Origin: Bolinopsis microptera
Taxonomy: Eukaryota; Ctenophora; Tentaculata; Lobata; Bolinopsidae
Assembly: GCF_026151205.1 (NCBI RefSeq)
Contig: NC_087082.1
Span: 2,072,001-2,136,000 of the forward strand
DNA length: 64,000 nt
Reading direction: 5' to 3'
Below, one piece after another: positions 42,401-47,800 of the stretch. The notes beneath the pieces are model-generated. The model was given only the letters and a program-made list of their open reading frames with translations. It did not search any database and was not told the DNA's origin. Each line of letters starts with the position of its first letter. Positions within the stretch are counted from its first letter, which is position 1. The position numbers were made by a program, and so were the translations under genes.

Positions 42401-44188
42401 TACGATTTATAATTATTGAATATTTGTATTGTACATACATTGTATTATTGAATATCCGGATAATATTAATTACATTTAATATTGATATTGATATTATAGC
42501 GGGTCTTCCTTGTACATCTAATGTTGTCAGGTACGGAGTGAAAGCAAACAGTCACAGTTTTGTAAGAAAGATCCTGTTCGACCTAGAGTTTGGAGTATGT
42601 CAGACATGTGGGCTGGATACTAATAGGCTGCTCAAGCAACTGAGGCTAGGCACTCAGGAGGAGAAGGTTAAACTTCTTAACTCTACAACTCTCAAATCCC
42701 TGACAGGTTAATATGATTAAACTCTCCGAACCAGCTTTTAATCAGCGATATTAAATCCTCATGAAAACGTTATTTCTCTCAGCATATATCCTGCATTTAA
42801 CATGATTTATTTTAGATTTCTGACACTATTCCCGACTATAGAGAAACAGAAGCGTAACATAGTGGTGCACGCAACGGAGGGGCTGTTGTGGCAAGGTGAC
42901 CACATCGTACCAGTAGCTGAGGGGGGCGGTCAGTGCGACATCGACAACTTCAGGTTAGTTCCCGCCCCTTTTTAAACAAAGTGGTGTGTTTTAGTTTACC
43001 ACGCGATGGTGAGTAGCCAATCAGTTTGAATCGTCGACCAATCAGATCACAGTACCACATCGCGTGACTAAACCTCAGCATCACTACCCACGACTATTCA
43101 AATCGGTTCCCATAACATATTATAAGTTTTTTCTTTTCCGTTTTTTATATCCGTGTTTTTAAATTCTGCGGTTGAGGTTTTTCAGCTTAATCTGATAAGG
43201 TATTAAATGATACTCAACTGTGGTCATGTGTGGTTACAGTGTGGTCTGCATAACCACACCTCTGTTTTAAATCTGTATTATAATTATAATAGATATTTTG
43301 TGAATCGTAATAATTCCCAGAAAGACGCATCTGTTCAGAATTTTGAGGTTAAAGCTTCGACATTAAATGAACCAATAGGTTTAGATTTTTTGTAAAATTT
43401 TATTAGCGTTGAGAGGATATGAATATGTTGGTTGGATAATGTTAGGTTAGTTTAAAATACACTCAACTCTCAAGACCGTGTCAATAGGACGTATTAGAAC
43501 AAAGTAAAATGTTACCCCAGCGCGAACAGTGTTTAAATCAAACAAAAGATAGCGTGAGAAAATTGAAGTGACGAAAGATAGCATGAAATTGGGAAGCGAC
43601 AAAAGAAAGCTTGAATTTGAGAAGCGAACAGTTTGAAATGAAGGGCATGGAAATTTATTCATTTTGTTTTATGAAAAAGAAGAGTAAAATACTGAAGTTA
43701 CTTTGATCACAGACCTTTCTGAAACTTGGCTGGCACAAATTATTTCCGGTTCTATCACACTACTTACCTTAATGTTTAGTCGATTTCAAATGTCTCCCAC
43801 AGCAAACACCATAAAATCAATACTATTACAATTAATTAACGAATATGATAATTAGGTAGGTACAGTAAACCGCGATTTACCGCGGGGTTTGGGGGAAAGG
43901 AAACAACCGCGGTAAATCGGGGTTTGCGGTAAATCGGGGTTTTTTGTTCACATCATGAATGTTAAGCCCTATTTGGGGGAAGGAAATAGCCACGGTAAAT
44001 CGGGGTTTTACTGTAGTTAGTTATTTAAATAGCCTATTAGATGCTTATAATTACACCATTACAGGACTCTCTGTACAGTTTGTCACAAGGTAGAGACAAA
44101 GAAACTGATGACCAGGTTGAGAGTGAAGAAGGATAAGGAGACCAACAAGAAAAAAGGTATTCTGGATATTCGACATTTTCTGGGTTAG
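3394..44188 (+). CDS. ZRANB3: ZRANB3-type annealing helicase and HNH endonuclease, 16 exons
   Basis: Exons: 3394-3465, 4232-4382, 31851-31998, 32160-32289, 32758-32859, 34516-34591, 35770-35971, 36250-36376, 36577-36751, 37609-37720, 39673-39760, 40672-40815, 40946-42342, 42531-42706, 42842-42953, 44065-44188. All phases agree and the sum is 3,336 nt (1,111 aa; human 1,079). ZRANB3 is a SNF2-family ATPase that binds PCNA and remodels stalled replication forks. Visible motifs: I (DEMGLGKT), II (DESH), III (LLTGTPA), SNF2 C-terminal motifs ([23 protein letters not shown]), a PIP-like box (QTKLTPFL) in exon 13, a substrate-recognition-like region, then HNH residues [18 protein letters not shown] and LCTVCH. 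The protein ends DIRHFLG, at the place of the vertebrate APIM motif. I see no RanBP2-type zinc finger. Intron 2 is 27.5 kb. Confidence 0.92.
4232..4382 (+). CDS. ZRANB3: ZRANB3 exon 2: Walker A exon before the giant intron
   Basis: This exon encodes the Q-motif-like [13 protein letters not shown] and the ATP-binding motif DEMGLGKT, ending in phase 1 at a GTAAGT donor. The next exon that completes the conserved text (LQAI followed by [16 protein letters not shown]) is at 31851, so the intron between them is about 27.5 kb. No better continuation was found nearby. Confidence 0.88.
4564..5631 (-). CDS. Rhodopsin-like (class A) GPCR, single exon, nested antisense in ZRANB3 intron 2
   Basis: The 355 aa protein has seven hydrophobic segments. 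TM1 carries GNTLVL and TM2 has SFADVL. A Cys at the start of TM3 (PLCEAS) and one in the second extracellular loop (YRCAYL) can form the conserved disulphide. TM7 ends NSTNPIIYY (NPxxY), followed by an amphipathic helix 8 ([12 protein letters not shown]) and a basic tail of about 50 residues rich in Ser and Thr. The N-terminus has an NQT glycosylation site. The DRY motif is replaced by AKLTC at the end of TM3, and TM6 has CISYAP instead of CWxP. The ligand cannot be predicted. The gene has no introns and lies opposite to its host, so it probably has its own promoter near 5650. Confidence 0.85.
   Translation of the reverse strand: MTTYVPDHNQTLYEITDDVHKGFLISWCIILGVFSVFGNTLVLVASIKYKALKLDNISVMLIKHISFADVLYALVVILMVGWSLIINDWPLNHPLCEASVFLQFFLALVDINFIWVLNVAKLTCIIYPFRARLRTKNTGYLVAGTIWLASNIYPLQCAAMRRPVYFDYRSYRCAYLSTPDVWEWLDPLNTMIFFLTPNIIVIVTTIWLLLFANKMKGIHKQAVLTMLTVSLVFCISYAPIGVYMTTEKWITAAAGVDKHKDFLYVQLYRYGTLVKFLNNSTNPIIYYATITSFREFVREKVFGIKKQSISFSTRSQTIAISIRAVAMKRRTSDRLSNFVKNRHATTKLQTVEIET
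5641..8405. other. Intronic stretch with fold-back and diverged repeats
   Basis: No coding potential is convincing. At 5907-5985 a fold-back pairs ACCTTATCGGACTTTATTTG with its near-complement, and 14710-14815 carries related sequence, so this is probably a MITE family. At about 6208-6470 a diverged direct repeat of about 126 bases contains ACAATGACTTGCCTCAT twice. The rest is AT-rich with nothing I recognise. Confidence 0.45.
5907..5985. repeat. Fold-back (MITE-like) inverted repeat
   Basis: The left arm ACCTTATCGGACTTTATTTG is matched on the other strand by CAAATAAATCCGACAAGGTA at the right, with a short loop that itself repeats GGCTGGAGGCC. A further related arm (GTCCGTTCAAATAAAGC) lies at about 6038. 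The same left arm begins the repeat at 14710. No target-site duplication was defined. Confidence 0.5.
8413..8577. repeat. 55-bp tandem repeat, three copies, with inverted partner downstream
   Basis: Three nearly identical 55-base units contain TGTGACAGTGTTACAACTG and end with AGGACACGAGGGCGG. The complementary text CCGCCCTCGTGTCC appears at about 8682-8696, so this stretch and its partner could form a hairpin of about 300 bases. Confidence 0.7.
8578..10654. other. Intronic stretch with small repeats
   Basis: Two pieces of a pogo-like terminal sequence (GGTAAATCGGGGTTT) are found at about 8953-8975 and 9194-9216, the second ending in CTGTA. A 17-base repeat (CCGCCGTTTCTAGTAGA) occurs four times at 9393-9460. 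No gene is supported. Confidence 0.45.
9393..9460. repeat. 17-bp tandem repeat, four copies
   Basis: Four perfect head-to-tail copies of CCGCCGTTTCTAGTAGA. Confidence 0.8.
10663..10989. mobile_element. hAT-type non-autonomous element (MITE) with 8-bp target duplication
   Basis: The 327-base element has 13-base perfect terminal inverted repeats, CAGTGGCGTAACG and CGTTACGCCACTG. It is flanked by the 8-base direct repeat CCCTCAAC (10655-10662 and 10990-10997). Both the CAGTGGCG-type end and the 8-base duplication are typical of hAT transposons. The interior has no open frame and is dominated by poly-C runs (10689-10715, 10728-10739 and 10931-10950). Confidence 0.88.
11255..12322. repeat. 41-bp minisatellite, about 26 copies, open in three frames
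   Basis: The unit contains CTACATTTACCAGGAACCTT followed by GCAGCCCCCAGTAC and is 41 bases long. Because 41 is not a multiple of three, the three forward frames read the same periodic 41-residue peptide in rotation and all stay open. This explains the three long overlapping forward frames here. Copies differ by single bases, and one carries a 6-base insertion near 12131. I do not regard any of the frames as a gene. Confidence 0.9.
14710..14815. repeat. Degenerate tandem repeat beginning with the 5907 fold-back arm
   Basis: The text ACCTTATCGGACTTA is followed by about five diverged units of the type ACGGACATTAAATGT. The first 15 bases match the fold-back at 5907, so the two are probably the same family. 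Confidence 0.5.
16259..16355. repeat. Decamer repeat (GTCATTAATR)
   Basis: About nine head-to-tail decamers of GGTCATTAAT or AGTCATTAAT with a few variants. Confidence 0.75.
17690..17775. repeat. Short interspersed GACCGTGCA repeats
   Basis: AGGGACCGTGCATAGACCGT and close variants recur, separated by a short unique segment. No gene is associated. Confidence 0.5.
17869..17955. mobile_element. Pogo-like MITE fragment
   Basis: It starts with CAGTAAACCCCCGATTTACC and contains two more copies of CCCCGATTTACCG, followed by AGCGGTAAATCG in the opposite sense. The terminal sequence is the same as in the complete element at 43863-44013. I found no intact second end. Confidence 0.5.
18260..19206 (-). 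mobile_element. CR1/L2-like non-LTR retrotransposon remnant (reverse transcriptase C-terminus)
   Basis: An uninterrupted 290-residue frame (19206-18334) matches the region C-terminal to the reverse-transcriptase core of CR1/Rex-like LINEs. It shows [11 protein letters not shown], then [45 protein letters not shown] and the terminal [10 protein letters not shown]. The catalytic YADD region and all of ORF1 are missing, so the copy is 5'-truncated. Past the stop, the minus-strand 3' end runs into a short TAACCTAAAG repeat near 18265-18283, as LINE tails of this group often do. It lies antisense in ZRANB3 intron 2. A related but separate copy is at 49350-49988. Confidence 0.85.
19207..20534. other. 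Intronic stretch with a 17-bp repeat
   Basis: GTCTTAAAAAGGGTCAG occurs four times in tandem at 19708-19775. Variants of TCACTAGCCGGCTA appear at 17627, 19318 and 19351, probably remnants of a dispersed repeat. Nothing coding is supported. Confidence 0.5.
20535..21848 (-). CDS. Major facilitator superfamily transporter (SV2/SVOP/SLC22-like), single exon
   Basis: The 437-residue protein has about twelve hydrophobic segments in two halves. The cytoplasmic signature between TM2 and TM3 is present ([11 protein letters not shown]). A charged loop of about 55 residues separates the halves. The N-terminal [12 protein letters not shown] and [24 protein letters not shown] segments resemble the SV2/SVOP and SLC22 organic-ion branches, but the substrate cannot be predicted. 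The central loop contains a perfect-length 36-base tandem duplication (21132-21203), read as two copies of NEQNQ(D/E)(I/V)PEGTM. It is intronless and antisense in ZRANB3 intron 2, so it may be an inserted retrogene, although no poly-A tail was seen. Start: the only ATG before TM1 that gives a polar cytosolic N-terminus. Confidence 0.8.
   Translation of the reverse strand: MTNSDALNKSDETEETRLVERKPFWTRTDKLLAVFGALINLGHGVETYLPGVITQQISCVTELSEWQEGTLDCILYITLAVTLAISGPLSDWFGRQELMLFSLYLSVLSTVDCAIVADYNSLLLSRALIGICIGLGNSTIYVMIAELASEKAILHDLLMISAVMYAIGGVWSAGLGYLLLDLINWRIFVLLTSIPLFIPPIFMLHFSYLETSELPDEQNQEVPEGTMNEQNQDIPEGTMDVPPNFIARIIKLGLLDGTNVFQGWLTILLVPTLIQMLKIENAEPNSDCSVTVTQGADLLLLGTVTSASLFGKLFRHFIGDMLSFRKLQVIVALLNVIAFTVMMLAKESLFVVVVSNFMVKFLYGFSVMTISYIFADIDYFGTEKFALGSGISTAIGVAFGMLGTAMVAFTPMSYVIITALVISAINVILVLSMSEVK
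22553..24225 (+). mobile_element. 5'-truncated non-LTR retroelement encoding a zinc-finger and restriction-like endonuclease
   Basis: The frame at 22579-23538 (319 aa) reads like the C-terminus of an RLE-class non-LTR retrotransposon. A zinc-knuckle [18 protein letters not shown] is followed by [10 protein letters not shown] and [12 protein letters not shown], which fit the PD-(D/E)xK nuclease core. There is no reverse transcriptase, so the insertion is 5'-truncated. About 700 bases of untranslated sequence follow. Flanking sequence of 175 bases (22378-22552) is repeated immediately after the insertion (24226-24400) with about two differences. Confidence 0.75.
25596..25690. repeat. TATATTAAAG-type short tandem repeat
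   Basis: About eight units of ATATTAAAGT and variants end just before TATCCCCGGG. The homologous array in copy 2 (27545-27612) is the insertion point of a retroelement. Confidence 0.7.
26028..28862. repeat. Tandem segmental duplication, copy 2 (interrupted by LINE ORF1)
   Basis: This is the adjacent second copy of the segment in 22213-26019. It lacks the zinc-finger/endonuclease insertion and instead contains the insertion at 27613-28629. It has an extra 65-base block near 27222-27286 and lacks about 110 bases present in copy 1 near 25825-25935. It ends with the same CTCTAAA array. Confidence 0.85.
27613..28629 (-). mobile_element. Non-LTR retrotransposon ORF1 remnant
   Basis: The minus-strand frame 28606-27881 encodes 241 aa. 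A coiled coil rich in Glu, Lys and Leu (about residues 25-75, [19 protein letters not shown]) precedes an RRM-like domain ([40 protein letters not shown]), as in L1/CR1/L2-type ORF1 proteins. It is flanked by TTAAAGTATAT on both sides (27602-27612 and 28630-28640), possibly a target-site duplication. A short T run at the left edge could be the poly-A tail on the other strand. ORF2 is absent. Confidence 0.75.
28863..29986. other. Intronic stretch, no gene seen
   Basis: A short direct repeat of AGGTGGGTTCTTGAA occurs at about 28900-28937. The remaining open frames are short and show no recognisable domain. Confidence 0.4.
29987..31141 (+). mobile_element. FLYWCH-carrying MULE-like DNA transposon, non-autonomous
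   Basis: The ends share AGACTTTGGGGCCGAA in inverted orientation, within imperfect terminal repeats (CACTGGGAG... and ...CTGGCAGCC). An 8-base direct repeat ATTCGGTC flanks it (29979-29986 and 31142-31149). Sequence matching the flanks with a single ATTCGGTC and no insert is present at 31596-31655, which fixes the boundaries. The element contains the FLYWCH frame listed separately. No transposase catalytic domain remains. Confidence 0.82.
30364..31017 (+). CDS. FLYWCH zinc-finger protein fragment inside MULE-like element
   Basis: The 217-residue frame begins with a FLYWCH-type DNA-binding domain (about residues 10-70): [26 protein letters not shown], and the closing HNHDSD. FLYWCH fingers form the N-terminus of many MULE transposases in animals. 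The following 100 residues ([20 protein letters not shown]) resemble the linker region of those proteins. The expected transposase core does not follow; after DRDVRIITF the frame becomes hydrophobic and looks like intron or internal-deletion sequence. It is most likely a transposon-derived gene fragment. Confidence 0.7.
   Translation: MPTFSKFLNGFRGCKQVLDSDGYIYSRKKNDDTVLSSAWRCQKNKSLKCPAKCYLALTDNNLSLGSKPHNHDSDLATPQRLELLTTLKRKAAEQPLSATQNLISEVLADASTEVNQTLPNMESLGKVVQRARASASGSAQHTESKTSLEFVLPPSCTSTRRDEPFILFDGKTDRDVRIITFYNQPIHCLNLKHVHFLICSFCVQSCHMNFTPDLAHF
31142..31850. other. End of ZRANB3 intron 2
   Basis: A tandem duplication of about 80 bases begins TTTTTTTTGCACATTGGGCA and occupies about 31240-31397. 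The MULE empty-site paralogue lies at 31596-31655. The intron ends TCCTTCGCAG. Confidence 0.6.
31239..31397. repeat. Tandem duplication of about 80 bp
   Basis: Two nearly identical copies contain GCACATTGGGCAGAAAGTTG and GAGTATGTAGCTATAGTGAT. Confidence 0.8.
32290..32650. repeat. GGTAACCA minisatellite with three copies of the ZRANB3 DESH exon end
   Basis: After the exon ending at 32289, the intron repeats the last 54 or so bases of that exon three times (about 32351-32409, 32432-32490 and 32553-32611). Each copy keeps the coding text [16 protein letters not shown] and a GTACGT donor. The copies are separated by CCAGGTAA octamer arrays of different length. The last copy has diverged (HFLK instead of HYLK). 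The copies lack an upstream acceptor in the right phase, and reading through a donor meets a stop at once. Confidence 0.88.
32860..34515. other. ZRANB3 intron 5
   Basis: AT-rich intron from the GTCATT donor after RPEE to the TATTTCAG acceptor. The frame extending exon 5 past 32859 is not supported, because the next exon ([19 protein letters not shown]) joins in frame at the donor. No other gene is seen. Confidence 0.5.
35089..35150 (+). pseudogene. Relic or poison copy of ZRANB3 exon 7 start
   Basis: TTTTAG followed by GACGTTACAACTATAACAGA closely resembles the genuine exon 7 start at 35770 (GACACTACAACTACAGACTA), including the acceptor position and phase. In the phase used by exon 6 it would read [12 protein letters not shown] and then stop at 35150 with no donor before the stop. 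It is either a decayed duplicate of the exon start or an optional last exon giving a truncated protein. Confidence 0.45.
35434..35767. repeat. CTAACACCTTGTCTCC minisatellite ending at a splice acceptor
   Basis: About 20 units of 14-17 bases run right up to the ZRANB3 exon 7 acceptor. The final unit supplies CCTTGTCTCCCAG, so the pyrimidine tract and acceptor are made of repeat sequence. Confidence 0.88.
36401..36441. repeat. (TC)n microsatellite
   Basis: Uninterrupted TC dinucleotides, about 20 units, in the intron after ZRANB3 exon 8. Confidence 0.95.
36752..37500. other. ZRANB3 intron 9, unique part
   Basis: AT-rich intron sequence. I see no other gene or repeat before the decamer array that follows. 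Confidence 0.4.
37503..37608. repeat. TACCTCACTT decamer array ending at a splice acceptor
   Basis: About ten head-to-tail decamers of TACCTCACTT or AACCTCACTT end in AACCTCAG, the acceptor of ZRANB3 exon 10 at 37609. The last unit differs from the others essentially by gaining the AG. Confidence 0.88.
38372..39343 (+). CDS. Divergent TGF-beta superfamily ligand, single exon, nested in ZRANB3 intron 10
   Basis: The 323-residue precursor starts with a signal peptide ([15 protein letters not shown]). A prodomain of about 200 residues with low similarity follows, then a dibasic region ([10 protein letters not shown]) that may be the cleavage site, and a cystine-knot domain of about 100 residues. 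Knot landmarks: [59 protein letters not shown] to the end. Six knot cysteines are present. The cysteine normally next to SC in the CCVP motif, which bonds the two subunits, is missing, as in GDF9, BMP15 and Lefty. The usual GWxxWI is replaced by [10 protein letters not shown]. Subfamily unclear. Same strand as its host, no introns. Confidence 0.87.
   Translation: MMFQLFLAITTLISSTTCNEISETFERGFGFNHHSLKTTPTNTKVPKHLQDLINNPNPRSNRIVSTKATSMKISKHKISVSYTLSKDSHRHGTLKDVELIVYLKPSTEISTLKITVLGTEQKFNVSSRSGEPTALPLKIKNKLVASLQTLDIVISAERTLLNSHGIEVTSTLQINKIINLKEKPHLTLLYKNQEILQPSAKIARRHFLQMFGETHHLERRSASPHCRVQDLMVNFNKIGLNSVVYPLDFNAHICSGECHIDHEETPMTNHALIQNMLYQSGGEVQGASCVSDQTKPLSVLIAVGQHFHLTVYEDMVVESCSCR
39915..40671. 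repeat. 33-bp minisatellite, about 23 copies, ending at a splice acceptor
   Basis: The unit is GTTGCTACTTGTAACCACCC followed by ACCATATCACTAG. The last unit ends at 40671 with CACTAG, which is the acceptor for ZRANB3 exon 12 (40672). Every unit therefore ends in the same acceptor-like text. Because 33 is a multiple of three, long repetitive open frames occur on both strands. They are repeat artefacts, not genes. In the ZRANB3 frame each unit ends with a TAG stop. Confidence 0.93.
40946..42342 (+). CDS. ZRANB3: ZRANB3 exon 13: PIP-like box and substrate-recognition region
   Basis: This largest exon (466 codons) starts [10 protein letters not shown]. It carries [10 protein letters not shown], a PCNA-interaction-like box, then a run of TGSS units encoded by a 12-base tandem repeat (41089-41160). 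A long acidic/serine-rich disordered region follows. The C-terminal part from [17 protein letters not shown] matches the region of vertebrate ZRANB3 before the HNH domain, ending GDPLCLSCE and RFCSLDC. There is no RanBP2-type zinc finger, the domain that gives the vertebrate protein its name. Confidence 0.88.
42531..44188 (+). CDS. ZRANB3: ZRANB3 exons 14-16: HNH endonuclease domain
   Basis: Exons 42531-42706, 42842-42953 and 44065-44188 encode [19 protein letters not shown], then [20 protein letters not shown] and TLCTVCHK. The metal-binding and catalytic His/Asn residues and the structural Cys pairs are all present. The acceptor for the middle exon is CCCGACTATAG at 42841; an AG nine codons upstream would introduce a stop. 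The last coding residues DIRHFLG align with the C-terminal PCNA-binding APIM of vertebrate ZRANB3, but the motif is degenerate. Confidence 0.87.
43863..44013. mobile_element. Pogo-like MITE with TA target duplication
   Basis: A 151-base element begins CAGTAAACCGCGATTTACCG and ends CGGTAAATCGGGGTTTTACTG in inverted sense, flanked by TA on both sides (43861-43862 and 44014-44015). The CAGT..CCCCGATT terminal pattern and TA duplication are those of pogo/Tigger-type elements. Related fragments occur at 8953, 9194 and 17869. It sits in ZRANB3 intron 15. Confidence 0.85.
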
Positions 44189-44815
44189 GTTATTTAAATA
44201 AAAAAAGGGTTCTTGCTCCTTTGGTTTGGCGGGAACTTGAGAGACAGGTTTTTATTCAGTGTTATCAAAAATAGTTGTTTAATGTTTACAATTGTAGGTA
44301 GATAAAATAATGAGCTTAATTAAATTATTATTTTTTAACCGACCGACTTCTTATATTAAGTAGGTTCAATAATTCGTGCGACACAACTGCAATTTGTTTT
44401 AGCTACATTTGCTGTGACAAGGTTTTTAGATAAAATGATACTGACGGAAACCAGCATTTAAGATAATCTTTTGTTTTGTATGAATTTGTTTTTAGCATAA
44501 TGTGGTAATAACGTGATGAAGATAGACAACTGACACGCTGAAAAGCTAAAATTCTATATTTTTAATCAACTGTAATGTATTTTATCATGTATTTGTATAT
44601 TATTGACATTATTGCTGACTACTATAATATATTGACAATAAATTCAAACTAATTTATTAAATTATTCCTGCAGTTTCGTTAGCTTACCTCAATATTGGAC
44701 GCTTTCCACAGCCTAACTGTCATTGTACAAATTATACTGATTACAATAGATATAGTGATAATATATCTCCTTCTTGCCAATATAATATACTGACTACCCT
44801 AACTATCTTATAGCA
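44189..44815. other. Spacer between ZRANB3 and TRAP1
   Basis: AAATAAAA at about 44206 and ACAATAAATTC at about 44635 are candidate polyadenylation signals for ZRANB3. The remainder is AT-rich and should hold the TRAP1 promoter. Confidence 0.4.
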
Positions 44816-47800
44816 ATGAGACTCTACAGAAAGCTGCCCCTGCGGCTGGTCTCGCAGACCCTAACCTCCACCCCATCTCGTCTCTACCACCTCACCACCC
44901 CTCTCCTTTCCTCCTCTGACCCCCAACCTAACCCTCAGAAGCACAGCTTTCAGGCTGAGACCCGCCAACTGCTGGACATTGTGGCAAGGTCTCTGTACTC
45001 AGAGAGAGAAGTGTTCCTCAGAGAGCTGGTTTCGAACGCAGCTGATGCACTCGAGAAGTTGAGGTACACTCAGTTGAAGGGGGAGGAGATTGATGACCCT
45101 TCAGCTACTCTTCATGTGGAGTGTTCCTGAGTGAGTCACTCAACTCTCTCACTATTGAGGATAACGGGATTGGTATGACGAAGGAGGAGCTGATAGCGAA
45201 TCTGGGGACCATAGCCAGGTCAGGTTCCAAAGAGTTTGTGAAGACAGCAGGAGCAGATGGTGGTGATACGAGCAACATTATAGGTCAGTTTGGTGTTGGT
45301 TTCTACTCCGCCTTTATGGTGGGAAGTCACGTGACAGTACTTACAAGATCAGCCAAACCCGGCTCAGTGGGCTACGTGTGGAACAGTAATGGAGAAGATG
45401 GGTACGATATCCAGGAGGCAGCAGGACTCCCTAGAGGAACCAGGATAGTGATCCAGCTGAAGGAGGACGCCCTGGAGTTCGTAAAGAAGGACAGAGTGAG
45501 GGAGGTGTTAAGAAAACACAGTAACTTTGTGGGGTACCCTATCTACCTGGATGGTGTACAAGTTAACACTATAGAGCCTCTTTGGACTAGGAAGTCCTCT
45601 GATATTCCTGATCAGGAACACGCGGAGCTCTACCAGAGCTTGTCGGGTAGGAAGGATAACCCCATGTACACCATGCAGTTTGCAGTGGAGACCCCGGTTA
45701 GTATCAAGTGTGTCCTCTACGTTCCCCAGTTCATGCCCCAACTTGACATTGCTAATCTAAAGAACTTTGGGATCAGTTTGTACTGTAAGAAGGTGATGGT
45801 GCAAGCACAGACTCCTAAACTCCTCCCCGAGTGGCTGATGTTCCTACATGGTGTGGTGGACAGTGAAGATATTCCTCTGAATCTTAGTCGGGAACTTCTA
45901 CAAGAATCAGTTGTTATCACCAAGATAAAGAGTGTTATCACTGGTAAAATGATATCTTATCTCAACAGACAAGCTAAGAGGGATCCAGGAAAGTATGAGG
46001 AATTCTACAAAGAGTTTGGGAGGTTTCTTAGGATCGGGATAGTCACCACAGAGAGTCAGACAGAGAAGGAAGACCTGGCTAAACTCCTCAGGTTTGAGTC
46101 GAGCAAGGAAGAAAAGGGCACTATTATCTCACTAGACCAGTATATTGAGAGGGCACCAGAAGGGCAGAAACAGGTGTACTATCTCTCAGCTCCATCTAGA
46201 GATATGGCCATGGAGTCACCCTACTTCGAGACACTCCAGCAGAACGATCTGGAGGTGCTCTTCACCTACAACAAGGAGGACGATGTGGTGTTGTTCAAGC
46301 TGGAGAACTACAAGGACAGGAAGCTGTGCACCGCCGAGGCTGCTAACGTCAAACCAGTGGATAAACCGGAGGAACCAGGACACGAGAAGTTGGAGAAACA
46401 GGAGGGAAATAGGCTGGCTACCTGGTTCAGGTTAGCACTCAAGTAGCACTGTCTTTCATTCAACCCCTGATGAAAACTTTTTAAATATATTAAATTCCTT
46501 GAAATAAAAGTTGAATGATATTATTTTATGGCACGACAGTCATTTTCTATTTTATTCTCCATGCGCCGTGTAAAAAATCATATGAATTTTTCTGAAATGA
46601 AATGACAAATATCATTTCTAATCTGCTTATACATCATTACACTCCAGAGACGCCTTGGGACGGGAGAATGTAAAGGAGGTGAAGATGTCAGACCGTCAAC
46701 ACTCCCAACCTGCTGTCGTGACTGTTGAGAACCTTACCACTCTCAGACGGTACTACTTATTCTTATTATTATTATTAGAAAGTGATTATCGTCGTTTTGG
46801 CCTGCAAAATGTTGCGAACATTTTAATTAATATAAGTGATAAGTACAAGACGACGCCACCCACAATTAAGTGATAAGAACAGGGTGTACCGCATAAAGTG
46901 TGATTCATAAATTCGACACATATTGACACAATGTGATGAATTTTTTTTTTTTTGGAAAACGAAATTAAATATATACAAAATAGTATTACAGGTTATATAT
47001 TATGAAAATCATCATTGCAAAAATAAAACCCAGTCCAAGGGACTGAAAAAATTAGTTGACTTTCGATTCGAAAGAGTTAAATTCTAAATCATCCATGTTA
47101 GATAATTCGTAAGTTTTGTTTGAGGTATTTCTTGATCCTCTAATACACAATAAAATTAATTTCCTAATTAAAAATGATAATTTACACCGATAAAAATTTA
47201 TAATATCGTTGTAATTCTGCTTTTTCTTATAAGCAAGTTTGTTGCAAAGCAGTTTCTCAAATGTCCTGGCTTGAGGTCCCATGCCACCAGTTACTGAATA
47301 AATTAATGGAGCAAATGATCCGTGCTCTACATTAAGTATTCTCTCGTTGTAGCATCGTGTTTTCTGTCTCTCGGCGTTCTCCATGGTCTTCTTTGTCGAA
47401 TGTTGAAGGTAGGAATTAGAATTAGGATTAATTACCTTAACATCGAAAAAAGCCATTTGGCCCGGCCTATAGAAACCACGAGCTCTAATATCGGGTCTTG
47501 CCTGGTCACCCGTTAGTGTTGAGGACCTCTTGAACTGCTCTCCTTCTAGTTCTTGAAGCTGAGGTTCAACTTCCACGTCCGAGCAAACAGTGTTCAGCAA
47601 GCCAGCTAAAAAATCCCTAATTTCGTTGTGTCTGATAATGATGTAGCCACCAAGATGGCAATTTAGAGAATGGTTCACATCAAACTTTTTTCCGCATGGA
47701 CATTGTGATGGCAAACGATCCAGATCTAAGTTGTATCGCAATCTGATAGAATCCCTGAATTCAGATTTATTTAGAACGAAACCATGTTTTCTAAGTGGTA

